Below, piece after piece: positions 24,480 to 36,509 of a DNA stretch of 64,000 bases. The stretch is taken from positions 48,953,395 to 49,017,394 of the forward strand of contig OY997639.1 in NCBI GenBank assembly GCA_963921795.1, written 5' to 3'. The DNA is from Nannobrachium achirus. Lineage: Eukaryota > Chordata > Actinopteri > Myctophiformes > Myctophidae. A program made the position numbers and the translations under genes. The notes under the pieces are model-generated. The model worked only from the letters and a program-made list of their open reading frames with translations, was not told the DNA's origin and did not search any database. Numbering within the stretch: position 1 is the first letter of the stretch; the number at the start of each line of letters is the position of its first letter.

Positions 24480-27400
24480 CTGGGCAAGAAAGGGGAAAAA
24501 AACAGCACCAAGTTATGCCTTCATGAATTATTTAACTTCATCATAATGGATTTTTTTGCTGTAAGGATGTTTCAGTCGAGTCACATTTCTCAATGTGTAA
24601 TTTTGAGAAATTGTTGCCTGAGTTGCATATTGACGCCATCATTTCATGGACTGTATAATGAAGAGGCACCTCTCCCCGAAAATAAATCAGTGGAGCAATA
24701 ACAATTTAAAAGGGAGTGCAGCAGTCCTCTGCTGTTTATTCATCGATGATCATTTTAAGTACTACTACATGTTAAGTATTTCAAGTGAATTTGGCATATT
24801 GTTTCGTTTTATTTTAATAATTGTCATGGACCCTATCATAACAACAGTTATCACCAGTTGCCTTATCACAGCAGCACATGATGCAATGCTTAGACATGCA
24901 AGATAATATGGTGTTTTTTAATTTGTGCACTGCAATTTGTTCAGGTGTATTCAGTAAGTTTAATTGCCCCCCTCTATAGCCATTTTCAAAAGACCTCTAC
25001 CCCAGTGTGAATTCTCTGGGGCCACAAAACAAGTGACAATAAGTAACAGTCATGTGGCAATCATCTGTATAATTAAATTCTCTCCAAATATCACAACTGG
25101 GGATCTGACTTGTCTTTCCTTGAAGCAGCATGGTCTTTTCTTCCTCTGATTATGGTTTCTCATTTGCATAATGTCTGTCAGCATGTTCAATTGAGAGTTA
25201 ATAATAGACATTTCGATATGACCTGATCTTTGTGTGCATCCGATTATTCTACAGTACCTACAGGGAGACAGCTGTGTCCCATTGCTATGTTAAGCATCAT
25301 GTTATTGACACTCAATGCACCGATGCTGGAAACAAACATAGACATTCAATCATCTACATCAAAACCTAATGATCCATTACAAAAGCTGTCAGGTTCAAAT
25401 AAAAAATGCAAATGTGAGGAAATGTGCAAGAAATATGTTAATATATAAAGTGAATATCTATTATCTATATATTCTTTGCCATTGTTTGTTTACAATTCAA
25501 CTCAACGACTGAACCTTGCTCTTCCTGCTCCCACTCAATTCCCTATGGTCAGGAATACCGAGAATAGAATAGATTTTGAAAAGTGTTGATAATTCACATT
25601 CCAATCTAAATGTTCTTCATACATTAATACACCACACACATTTGACAATTTTTTTCTCATTCTGTGGCGTAATGTTAACTGTATTAACCGGCGGAAGATT
25701 CCAGAGCTGTCATTTTACATCTGCGAGCTATACTGATTTCTTGTGGTTATTCTAGTTGATGAATCTTGAGTACTCGTAAAGCACAAGGAAAAAGCCATTT
25801 CAATTTGTTCTAGCTCTGGCTGGGCCATAACTCTGCTTGTTGGCAGCTACCTACAGATGTGCCATTTCAAAACCTCACACGTCCTGCCATTGGCAAGACA
25901 GTAGATTAGGTTACTGTCGCTGAATTAGTTACATTTTCACCAAACAGACTGTATGAAATATTAGTGACTGACTACCATAAACCATACAGAGCCACCTCCC
26001 CGACAATATCGCAGAGAAATTAATTCCACAAACCGGGGGATGAGCGAGTGACGTCATGACTTCTTACTCTATTTTTCCTATTTTTATGACCTTCTCTGAC
26101 TTCGAAGTTTAAGTCTACCTATGAAGGTGGATTCTGCTTTTCAATGGGAATCGAGGGGTTTGTTTCCATTTGCGAGTTTCTGCAAAAAATATGCTCCATT
26201 CTCCATCAAACATTTAAAGGCAAAACGGAAAGAAACCTGTGGAAAAAATGCATTTGCTGGCAAATGTCAGGAAAAGAGCAGTACATGCTGAAGAGTTGAA
26301 ACGGCACTTCAGTATACCAATGGCTGTTATCCTGCATGGCCATTGGCCACGGAATCACGACGAACACAGAAAGCTTCTCATTGAAATGTAAATATTCTCG
26401 GGAGGCTGTGAAACATACTGTACACCATACATACAACATAGTGCACACCCTTTTTTTACTATTCCCATTAGTGGTGTCTTTATGTTTACGATTATTATTA
26501 TTACTATTATTGCTGAAACAATATCTGAGAAGTTGAGAAACAAAACAAAATAATGTTACTTAACATAATTCTGAACTCGACCCACATTACACATTATTGT
26601 AGCGTTCTAACACTGTTCTCAATGTCTGTATTAATTAATTCATATTACACTGATCCAATTGTGTGCACATGTCTTGTGCCTTAAAAGTAGCGATAGCTTG
26701 AGTGGTCATTACAGATCTGAATAGGCCACATGTCTTTACTCAGGGGCAGAGAAGGTCCCTTCCCCCCTATCAGAAGTATGCTACTGTACCCTGAGGAACG
26801 ACATCTGCCTGCCATGTTATGATTTGAGTGCCACTTGAGAATCTATCTGTGCTGAATGACCCTCAGTGCATTCTATGTGGCATAGTGATCAGAGTCAAAT
26901 TAATAACTCAAAGTGCCTGGACCTTGACAGACTGTTGGGTTTGCCGACTTGGTATGACTTGTGTAAGAAGAACATCCACAAAGGATCCTGTATTATGTCA
27001 TATAAGTATTCAGCTCACATGCGCATTAGGATAATTGACTATCCATGGCTAATTTGATGACTGGTTTCATTGACTTTAAAAACTGATGTCATGTACAGTC
27101 GTGTCTATACTGTCTATTGGATGAAGAGGGACGCTTACAAGTGTATGGGAAAATGTTCAATCTAAGTGTTTTTAATTTGACCTTTTAATACAAATATTTA
27201 TTTCGTAATTTTAGGCTGTCACAGTATTTTTGTTTAGTAGACGTGCAATTCCCATCACATAGATACAACACTGGAATAATATAAATTTGTGTCGATCTGG
27301 CAACTTTGTCTCCAGAGTAATCTTGTGTCTCTGAATCATCACATTTGGGTGTTGGTAAACAAATTTACATAATATACTCCTGTACCCATACACAAGATTT

Positions 27401-28152
27401 AAAGATTTGTTTTTATTTGGGGCTTTTATGCCTTTATTGATAGGACAGTAGACTGACAGGAAAAGGGGGGGAGAGATGAGGAGTGACACGTGGCAAAGGT
27501 CGTCCGGATCGGGAATCGAACCGGCGACGCTGCCAGGCATCCATGCCTATGTGGCAATGCCTAAGTAGTATGTGCCTGGACCAGTAGGCCAGCAGGCACC
27601 GCCCCATACACAAGATTTCAAAGTAAAGAAACCTTGCACCTTTCTAATAGTATTGCTGAACATTGAGTATTGGTCGTGATGATTGATGAGTGATCATTAA
27701 ATCACACATGGTGCTGGCTCCTGATTCATGTGCTCATCCTTGCTGGTGGTTCTTGAATAATAATAACACTGCAGGAAGTGCTCTGTCAATCCATTCTATC
27801 TGTAAAGGTGTCTACAGACTTTATGATTAAGGCCATCCCAGATTAAATGTTCACGATGTGGGCAAAGTCCCTCATTGTGAACGTCAAGCATGGCTGACTG
27901 CGCGTCGATCCATGGAGTTCTAGGCTTTGACGACGTTATGACAATGTCAGAAAGTTTGGGCCACAACCATGCAGTCTGACAGGTGCCAAAGCACTATCCT
28001 GGTGAGTGACCGAGTACGTTGTTCAACCGACCCTGCAGTCAAATCCCACAGTCTGACAGGGTTGGTAAGCAATATTTTACCCCGGTCATCGTATAGCGCC
28101 TAACATGTAATAGACAGAAAGGATGACCATACTGTAACAGAGTGGACAATAC
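24480..28152. other. csmd3 intron, 3.7 kb
   Basis: AT-rich and unusually free of microsatellites; only the SINE-like repeat at 27407-27605 is recognised. Confidence 0.7.
27407..27605 (-). mobile_element. tRNA-derived SINE-like repeat
   Basis: On the minus strand the sequence runs from GGCGGTGCCTGCTGGCC through CCGGTTCGATTCCCGATCC, an RNA polymerase III B-box-like motif, to an A-rich end TCAATAAAGGCATAAAAGCC. This is the layout of common teleost tRNA-derived SINEs. No intact tRNA cloverleaf is claimed. Confidence 0.65.
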
Positions 28153-28326
28153 CTCTACATGTTGGTGGCTGCTGGCTCCACTGGCGACTGGCCTGACACT
28201 GGGCTGTGGAGGGGCCCTCCAGGGTGTAGCCTTTGTTGCAGGCAAAATGCACCACATCATTGTAGTTGAAGCCATCTCCTGTTGTGCGACCGTAGATGGG
28301 GCTACCTGGGTGGCCACATGTAACAG
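28153..28326 (-). CDS. csmd3: csmd3 exon: sushi domain 6 of the tandem run
   Basis: The 174-base exon encodes [58 protein letters not shown]. Four cysteines and the QWS tryptophan are intact. The acceptor is cccccag and the donor gtattg, both phase 1; gtattg is a weak donor because it lacks the usual G at position 5's context. The [11 protein letters not shown] opening matches the CSMD3 form of this domain. Confidence 0.93.
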
Positions 28327-29029
28327 CTGGGGGTGACATGAGTGAACCAAGGCAAGAGGCAGGAAGAGGAGTGAGAGGGTCAGAGAAGAGAGGCATGGGA
28401 GAGAGAGAGGGAGAGAGAGTATGTGTATGAGAGAGGGAGGCGAGATGTGGAGCGTGCAAGAGGCGGAGAATTCGATACAATTAATCAATAGTTGACGTAA
28501 AGTGACACTTATCATATGAATTTAATTATCATATCATTAACCTTATAGAGCACCATGGGAATTACACATAAAGACAGGGTTGATCTCAATAGGGAAAGGC
28601 TAAATGACACATCTAATATGTCAATAGGTGAACATGATATTGAACATTGCACGCATACGAGCATGCCCTGTATAAGCACTATGGGTCAGCATGCCCATCC
28701 AGAGGAATTCCAAGTGGCTTTGGAGCAAGATGCTTTTAAATAAGACGGTTGGTTTAGAAAGTATAACGCATAATACTGTTACCTTTTTTCCATAAACAAA
28801 AATGATATCCAAAACTTCTACAGGTAGGTCTCCTTAAATAATTTATGAGCTTCACTAATGGAATGTAACATTATAATCATGTGGCGTCACACTGGTTGTG
28901 TAGTAGTATAAGATGCCAATGTTTTATTGCAACAGCACATCAACAACAACAAATTCAGAGTGCAGACAGGGTTGGCACTTGTAAACAGGTATTGTAAAGT
29001 TGGCTCTTGATCTCTCTCACCCTCTCGCT

Positions 29030-29031
<2 letters not shown>

Positions 29032-29123
<92 letters not shown>
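29032..29123 (+). repeat. CA microsatellite
   Basis: About 46 CA units, in the 1-kb csmd3 intron 28327-29356 (GU on the transcript). Confidence 0.95.
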
Positions 29124-29128
<5 letters not shown>

Positions 29129-29186
29129 AGATCTCCCCTGTCAGTTTTCAATCTATCCACAAGCACTCTCTCTATTTCTCATTCTA

Positions 29187-29576
<390 letters not shown>

Positions 29577-31143
29577 TTAAATTTGTTTAACCTTTATATT
29601 CCTACCAAGATAATAAATAGCTTCCACAAAGAAGACCTGGCCACCATAACAAGAGCATGTGAAGGGGGAAAGCATTTAATTTACATTAAATGCAATTTAC
29701 AAAACCATTGTTATCTTAACACATCACTTTTATAGCAGCTATATCACGCAGAATGATAATGCATAATATTACATATACATCATCTCTGCTGCATATGCAG
29801 TACCCGTCATGCAACTGTGTGCAGCGGTTTATCTGCCTTTACATTTAAAATGATAAATATCTATTATCAATCATTGCCAAAGTCTTTTATAACAATACCT
29901 CTCCCATTCTTCTTGACATCATTTGAGAATGAATAACCTGTAAATACTAACTGTGACAAATGGAAGCTAGATGCAGAAGCGAAACAATGGTACACTTGTA
30001 TGATGACTACTGCTGCAAAAGGGTGTTCTATTCTAACAACAAAATATAATATATAAATCATAATTCTTGAAAGTAGAAAATGCTATAAAAACAAAATAAG
30101 CTGGCAGTTCAGTTGAATCATTTCTGGATTATTAACCTATTATTTGCCCAAACCAACTTGTAGTGATAACTCTGATAATCCTCTCTCTTATCTGGAGAAG
30201 ACGCAGCAAAATACCTCAAAATCTGTACGATACACTCCTGCACATAATCATATTACTTTCAGCTACAATGAATCCCCTTAAGAGAGGAGGAATCTTGCTG
30301 AGATTTCCACCTCCACTTAAAAACCATAGACGGCGAATCTTATTTCCCTAATTCACTCATGCAACTCGAAATTCAGCCGAGGATTTTATTATCACACTCC
30401 AGTTGAGGGCAGCCAGATCCTGTGACGATTGTGCTGAAGTAGGCTACTATGCCGAGAGGTCCCCAGCTATGTTAACCCTGGCTGTCATATCACCAGACAA
30501 GAGAGTGGTGTCTTTCTTTTAATGAACTGAACCAATCTTGTGCTGAGCTGGGAGTGCAGGCGCCAAAGGGGTTGAGAAATGGACTAATGTACCTGCCAGG
30601 GAGGCCATCATCTTTTGCGACTGCATCCGGCTCCAACAATACTGACACATTTCTCCATCCTTCTTACTTTTTGGCCTATCTTTCACCGTACTGAGCTGAG
30701 CTGAGCTGTGCTTAGCCGCACTGCTTTTGCTTGTTTATGGATCCGATCTGTCACAGCAGAGGGAATCATGCTGGTAAAGCTTGGCAGACATTTGACGGTT
30801 TCAGGCCAGTCCCGACACAATGGCTGCGCTCTCATCTTTAACATTTTGGAAAAACTGAATAAGAGGCCATACAGTAGCGTACCCTGCTGCAAGTGAGCTA
30901 AGACAGTTGTACAAGAAGTGCTTGAATTTGTACATTTTTAGCCTTAGCATCGGAAGCTCTTTAAGAGGGCTCAAGTACTCCAACATGTGCTTGCCTTAAG
31001 GGAAATGTGAAATGCCGCTAGAACACAATAGATATATGCATTGTCTCCTTTCTTCCAAAAGTGGTCTTTGGCCATGCATGACTAGTAACGGAAGTAATTA
31101 GACTCTCCCTTCACCTACCGTAACTGGGTTTAATAAGGGCTTA

Positions 31144-31536
<393 letters not shown>

Positions 31537-31970
31537 TTAGTTGTCATACTCATACAGTCAATGAGAGTGGGAGAGCAGAGTCATGTACCCCATCTCACTG
31601 ACCTTAATGCGATAAAAGAGTGACCTGTACTATTTCACTGGAGGATAATGATGGTGTTTGCCTTTGTCCCGACATCTTTCATCGCACCGGCTGGATTTTC
31701 CTTTCACCATTTCAGACACTATTCCGCTTGTATGCCTTTCAAAGAACAGTTCCCATGGCAGCATAAAATAGGAGGCTTTTTCTACTATCCTAAATCAACA
31801 GATGTCTTGAGCTGTGTATGCAAAATGATATGTTTGTTTAATGCTGATAATCAAGTGGATTTTGGAGTACATCTATGCTAGCAGTCTATTTCAATATTGC
31901 TTATTGCTTTTGTTCTCTTTATTTACTTGTTTCGTATTGAGGCAGGTAGATTTGGTTGGATCTCATATTC

Positions 31971-32012
31971 AATTTTATTCTATCAGACAATATTGTCTGA
32001 TAGAATAAAATT
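31971..32012. repeat. 42-bp perfect palindrome without loop
   Basis: AATTTTATTCTATCAGACAA followed by T is mirrored exactly to 32012. All 21 base pairs match and there is no spacer. Confidence 0.9.
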
Positions 32013-33186
32013 CTACTTGTGTATGCACTATACGGCACTGTGCATTCATGTACGTACTGTACTCAACAAAATGGGGTGTTCGCCTGCCTGTAGCTATATT
32101 TTATGTACGTACCACTGAGTATACAGAAGAACACTATCCTTGGAATTTTGTCTAGGGATTTGGAGGTTTAAGCAATCTAATGTAAAGTTCCTCCTATTCG
32201 GACAACATTTTACATGAACCCCTAAACGTTGCTTTGGATTACGTTTCAGTGTTTTGGGAGAAGTACAAACAATACCTAAGGTACTAAAGTTAGTGCACCA
32301 GACTGGAGAAAAACAAGAAAAAACAAATAAGCTAAACAGCAATAAGCACAAAACAATTAGACCACACTAATTTGTCTTTGATAAAAAGACTTCTGTATAT
32401 GTATATTAAGTGTATATAACATCAGAATTATTGTACTGTACTGTAAATGTGTAGTGTGATTAGCTAATGATTAGGTCTTGTAAGATACAATAGGTCGCAT
32501 GTTGCTCCAGATCCATTTCTCACATTGGTATTGAAGGTGACACCGGTGAGTGGTGTCACACACAGGCCAAGGAGCGTGTTTATTGATATACTTTATGTCT
32601 GTGGTTGGGGATATGGGGACTTACCAATATCCTCCATTAGTTCTCCCCTAAAATGTGACAGACTTGCTACATTTTGCTACATTTTGAATGTCTTGTAGAA
32701 ATCTTCCATTGCGTTGATTTAATTATGACAAGCAATGCAGGTTGCTACCCGATTTCACTGCATTTCTGGTTATTTTTTATTGTACACTGCCCAACTGTCG
32801 TCACACAGCAACAAACTTTGGAAGCTTGTTACACAGTGGGACTTGCACAACTCAGTAAATCCTCTTTTATGTGCCTCACTTAGGCATGGCAACCAACGTT
32901 ATTTTCTGACCGTCTACTGCAGCAAGCAGTATCGTAGTAGTTAAGGCCAGACAGACTAAAATGACAGCACAACACGTATGGCATGCCAAGGCAGCAAGTC
33001 AACCGCATTAGGCTAGACTACATCCCATAGCCTATATCATGTGTTGTTAGGCCAACCGGCTAACAAAGATATCACTTCTACATTCCATAGAATTCCATAG
33101 GATAATTGCTCTGTGAATGGCACATTGTTAGGCCAAGCAGTTGACCAATAGGGTAACTTCATCACTCAGTATATGACTGACAGACC

Positions 33187-33243
33187 CAGTCGGTCAGTCA
33201 GTCAGTCAGTCAGTCAGTCAGTCAGTCAGTCAGTCAGTCAGTG
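33187..33243 (+). repeat. CAGT microsatellite
   Basis: About 13 CAGT units. Confidence 0.93.
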
Positions 33244-33333
33244 AGTTAGAGTACTAAATGTGTAAGGCCTACTGTTGTGGTCCAGCCAAAAATGTCTATG
33301 CGCAGATGTGAGCCAATGTTTCTGCTCTCCGCC

Positions 33334-33791
33334 CAGTGGTGTAAAGTAACTAGGTACATTTACTTAAGTACAATTTTGAGGTATTTGTACTTTACAAGAG
33401 TATTTCCAATTTCCAGTACTTTGACTTCTACTCCCCTATATCTCGGTTCCAAATATTGTACTTTTACTCCACTACGTTTATTTGAAAACTAATTACTTTG
33501 CAGATGTAAATCATAATATTATAAAACATACATAAACCACTTTAGCCCTATTTTATTCCTAGGCTATTTGAAAATAGACGTCACAATGCGACGCTTTGTG
33601 AGCTTGTAGATCTGCTATTTTTAAATATTTTGTAATTTTACTTTTGGTACTATGAGTACATTTTGATGCCAACACTTTCATACTTTAACTCAAGTACATT
33701 TTGAATCACAGAATCTATATTCTATATTCTCTATATTGCATTATTGATACTTTTACTTAAGTAAATATTTTGAGTACTTTTTCCACCACTG
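33334..33791. mobile_element. hAT-like element of the AAGTAACT type, exact duplication
   Basis: The ends are CAGTGGTGTAAAGTAACTAG and, inverted, CAGTGGTGGAAAAAGTACTC. An exact 8-bp direct repeat tctccgcc lies at 33326-33333 and 33792-33799. A half palindromic module (33574-33627) interrupts the interior; the shorter relative at 6771-7075 lacks it, which suggests the module was inserted later. Confidence 0.85.
33574..33627. repeat. Palindromic module, right half in a hAT-like element
   Basis: TTTGTGAGCTTGTAGATCTG followed by CTATTTTTAAA lies inside the element at 33334-33791, with a worn left half (AATAGACGTCACAATG). Confidence 0.7.
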
Positions 33792-33988
33792 TCTCCGCCA
33801 TTTCGCTTCGCAACCTGTTCTTAAAGGTGATGGCAGTCGACACTCTGATTGGTTTGATTAATGTAATGCCCAAAACACACCTAGGAATAATATAAATGGC
33901 TCATTAGGAGATAAGTTACATGTTGGTATCATGCCGGCGGTTGGCATTTTTGGCCCATTGACTAGACATGAAGAAGCCATTTACTCAC

Positions 33989-34183
33989 TTCTGCACCGAG
34001 GCCTCTCATTTCTCCAGCTCCACACCCCATTGGCCAGGCACTGGATGTGGGCAGGTCCAACACGGTAGTATCCAGGATTGCAGGTAAAGATGATCTTGGT
34101 TCCATACTCATAATGTGAGCCATTGACTATTCTCCATTTGCCATGGTCCAGAGAGAAGGAGCTGAGACTGGGACACACCATTA
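33989..34183 (-). CDS. csmd3: csmd3 exon: sushi domain 3 of the tandem run
   Basis: The 195-base exon encodes VMVCPSLSSFSLDHGKWRIV, NGSHYEYGTKIIFTCNPGYY, then IQCLANGVWSWRNERPRCR. Four sushi cysteines are present and NGS is a possible glycosylation site. The acceptor is ctcag after a clean pyrimidine run and the donor is gtgagt; the split codon here is A plus TC rather than G plus CT, giving Ile in the next exon. It is longer than its neighbours because of the charged insert before HYEY, a known feature of this CSMD sushi domain. Confidence 0.93.
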
Positions 34184-35110
34184 CTGAGAGAGAAGAATAG
34201 GGCACAATGTCATGTTCTCAGCTGTGGCTCATTTAACTGTAACAGCTTCTTCCATTTTTTGTTTCTTATAATGTGCCTTTGTGCCTTCTTTTGACAATAC
34301 ACTGTTTTTGTCGATCTAAACACATACATTAATAGCTCAGTCAAAACATTGTACATTAAAGTCAAAAAACATTAATGTTCAATCTTATGTTTAATAATTC
34401 AACAATGTGAATTTTAAATACTGGTTCCAACAGATACACTAAAAACCTGAATCTGAAATCAAATCAAATAACATATGTCTTGATTAATTGATACAAGACA
34501 CTAGACCACAATGGAAACAAGGCACTGTAAAACTATACCTTTTGTAAATTAATTAATACATATTTTCTTTCTCAGCGGCTATAGAGCCCTGAATGAAGAA
34601 AAAAGGTAACAATTAGGGGAAAAATGCATTTCAATCTGTCAGAATCCTTAGCAGCTGCTCAAAATGTTACAGCAGAAATCCGATACTTTGGTGATGATTA
34701 TGACAAAATAGCACCGGCCAGCTACTACGTCAGGACTGACTGCTCTGCGTGAGGGATATCATGCCCATATATTCTTTTATAATTATCTGCATTGTCTGCA
34801 GAACATGTCCCTCCAACATTTAGCTGCGTGTACCTGTATGAGTGAGTGACTAAATAAACCCCCTTAATTTCTTATTTGTACAGCACATAAATACTGAAAA
34901 ACAAAATATCCTTCCTGTGATTCCTTACCTGTATTTTATACACAGCAAAATCCTCAGTTTTAATTCATCCATTTGTAAATTTTACAGTGTGCAAAAGTAA
35001 CCAAATGAACCCGTAATGGGATTAAATGGCGGAACACTGAGAATTTCACTGTGTAAAGTGGGAGAGAAACTTCTCTTCCCCATCATCGCATTAACACAAC
35101 AGTTCTTCTC

Positions 35111-35142
<32 letters not shown>

Positions 35143-35269
35143 TCCTTCCCTCCACCGGAATACTGCCTCATGTGACCGCTCTCTTCTTTCATTCATATCA
35201 TCTTCCAGCCCTCTCGCACTCTCCACTGTCTCTCCTCCCTTTTCCCGTCCACTGGGCGCCTCAGCTCAC
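34184..35269. other. csmd3 intron, 1.1 kb
   Basis: AT-rich, only the 25-base poly-C run stands out. Confidence 0.7.
35118..35142 (+). repeat. Poly-C run
   Basis: Twenty-five C in a row, 130 bases from the donor side of csmd3 exon 35270-35455; a second run of about 18 C lies at 35999-36016. Both give G runs on the transcript strand. Confidence 0.9.
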
Positions 35270-35455
35270 CGGTACAGCGGGGGATCTTGTTGTGGTTGCT
35301 CCAGGTGCCATCCGGTTGGCAGACTGTTGTCGTCAGCTCCTTGGAGGAGAGCCGGTAGCCGCTGTTGCAGAAGTAGGTCAGGCGCGTGCCAACGGAGTAA
35401 TCAGCAGCCAGCACACCTCCGTGCACGGGCGCTACGGGGACGCCGCATGACACAG
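35270..35455 (-). CDS. csmd3: csmd3 exon: sushi domain 2 of the tandem run
   Basis: The 186-base exon encodes AVSCGVPVAPVHGGVLAADY, SVGTRLTYFCNSGYRLSSKE, LTTTVCQPDGTWSNHNKIPR then C. All four sushi cysteines and the conserved GTWS tryptophan are present. The acceptor is ctccag and the donor gtgagc, both phase 1. An 88-base GU repeat on the transcript strand ends 25 bases upstream of the exon, inside the usual branch-point zone. The intron before this exon (35456-46798) is 11.3 kb long and carries the satellite and the fold-back element. Confidence 0.93.
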
Positions 35456-35477
35456 CTGGAGGCAGCACAAAGACGAT

Positions 35478-35577
<100 letters not shown>

Positions 35578-35999
35578 CGCACGCGTGTGAGCAACTAAAT
35601 AAAGACACATAGTCACATGCATTGATGCATGATCTTATAGCACATCTGCATATTAACCTAAAATGTCAATATTAACGGCAATACTATGTTCTTCAAGCAT
35701 TACACATTGAAATACATATATGAATAAGTTAGCATGTTATATGGTCTCACATGTGTATTTCACGTGTGAAATAAGGCTAGCCTAGTGCAAGCACAGACAC
35801 TTTTCCTAGCAGACAGAGTAGTCAAACTGATTGGAGACAGTTGCAGTCTGAGCCAAAAGGAGAGAATTGGGGAATAAACATCTGTTGGCCCACTTGAAAC
35901 GGGAATAGCTATGCAAACACACAAAATAAAGCACAGCAGCAGCGATCGCTTCACACTGTGAAAAATCATAAGTAGATATCCACCTACAGTGGAACCAAC

Positions 36000-36030
<31 letters not shown>

Positions 36031-36509
36031 ACACCCTTTTAAATCACTGTTATCTCATACACTTGCTTGTTGTTTTGGTCAATCAAGCCTCATTCATTCA
36101 TGAATAGCACTGTGGTGCAAAACTCATAACTGTCAGTCACAACAAGCACTCTGGAAAGAGAGAAGTGGGGATTAATACTCAGAGGAAAATATTTTGAAGG
36201 TGAAGAATAGTGGAAGATAAAAAAAATGTATTTTGGTTTAAGTATTTGGTTTAATACAAAATATTCATGAATACGTACACTGACTTATAAATAGTCTAAT
36301 TGTCTATAGTCTTTGAAATCCTTTCTTAATTTTGAAAGTGTGTTTTCCTCTATTATTATTACTAGAAGCTCGGCCGCCTAAACGTCTAGTCGGCAACCTG
36401 GCCTACTCGGGAACGATGTAAATAGGCAATGAATGCCCCGCCCTTTAATGCAAACCCCATTTTACAGTACCTGTTGTCATAAGACCCGTTTTGACCATCT
36501 GTTTGCCTG

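Noticed and set aside
27480-27540. Possible tRNA gene, because of a GGTTCGATTCC-type B box on the minus strand
   Set aside because: No acceptor stem or anticodon arm could be paired; it fits a SINE head instead.
35016-35450. 144-codon plus-strand frame with a proline run
   Set aside because: It reads through the poly-C tract and then antisense over a csmd3 sushi exon.
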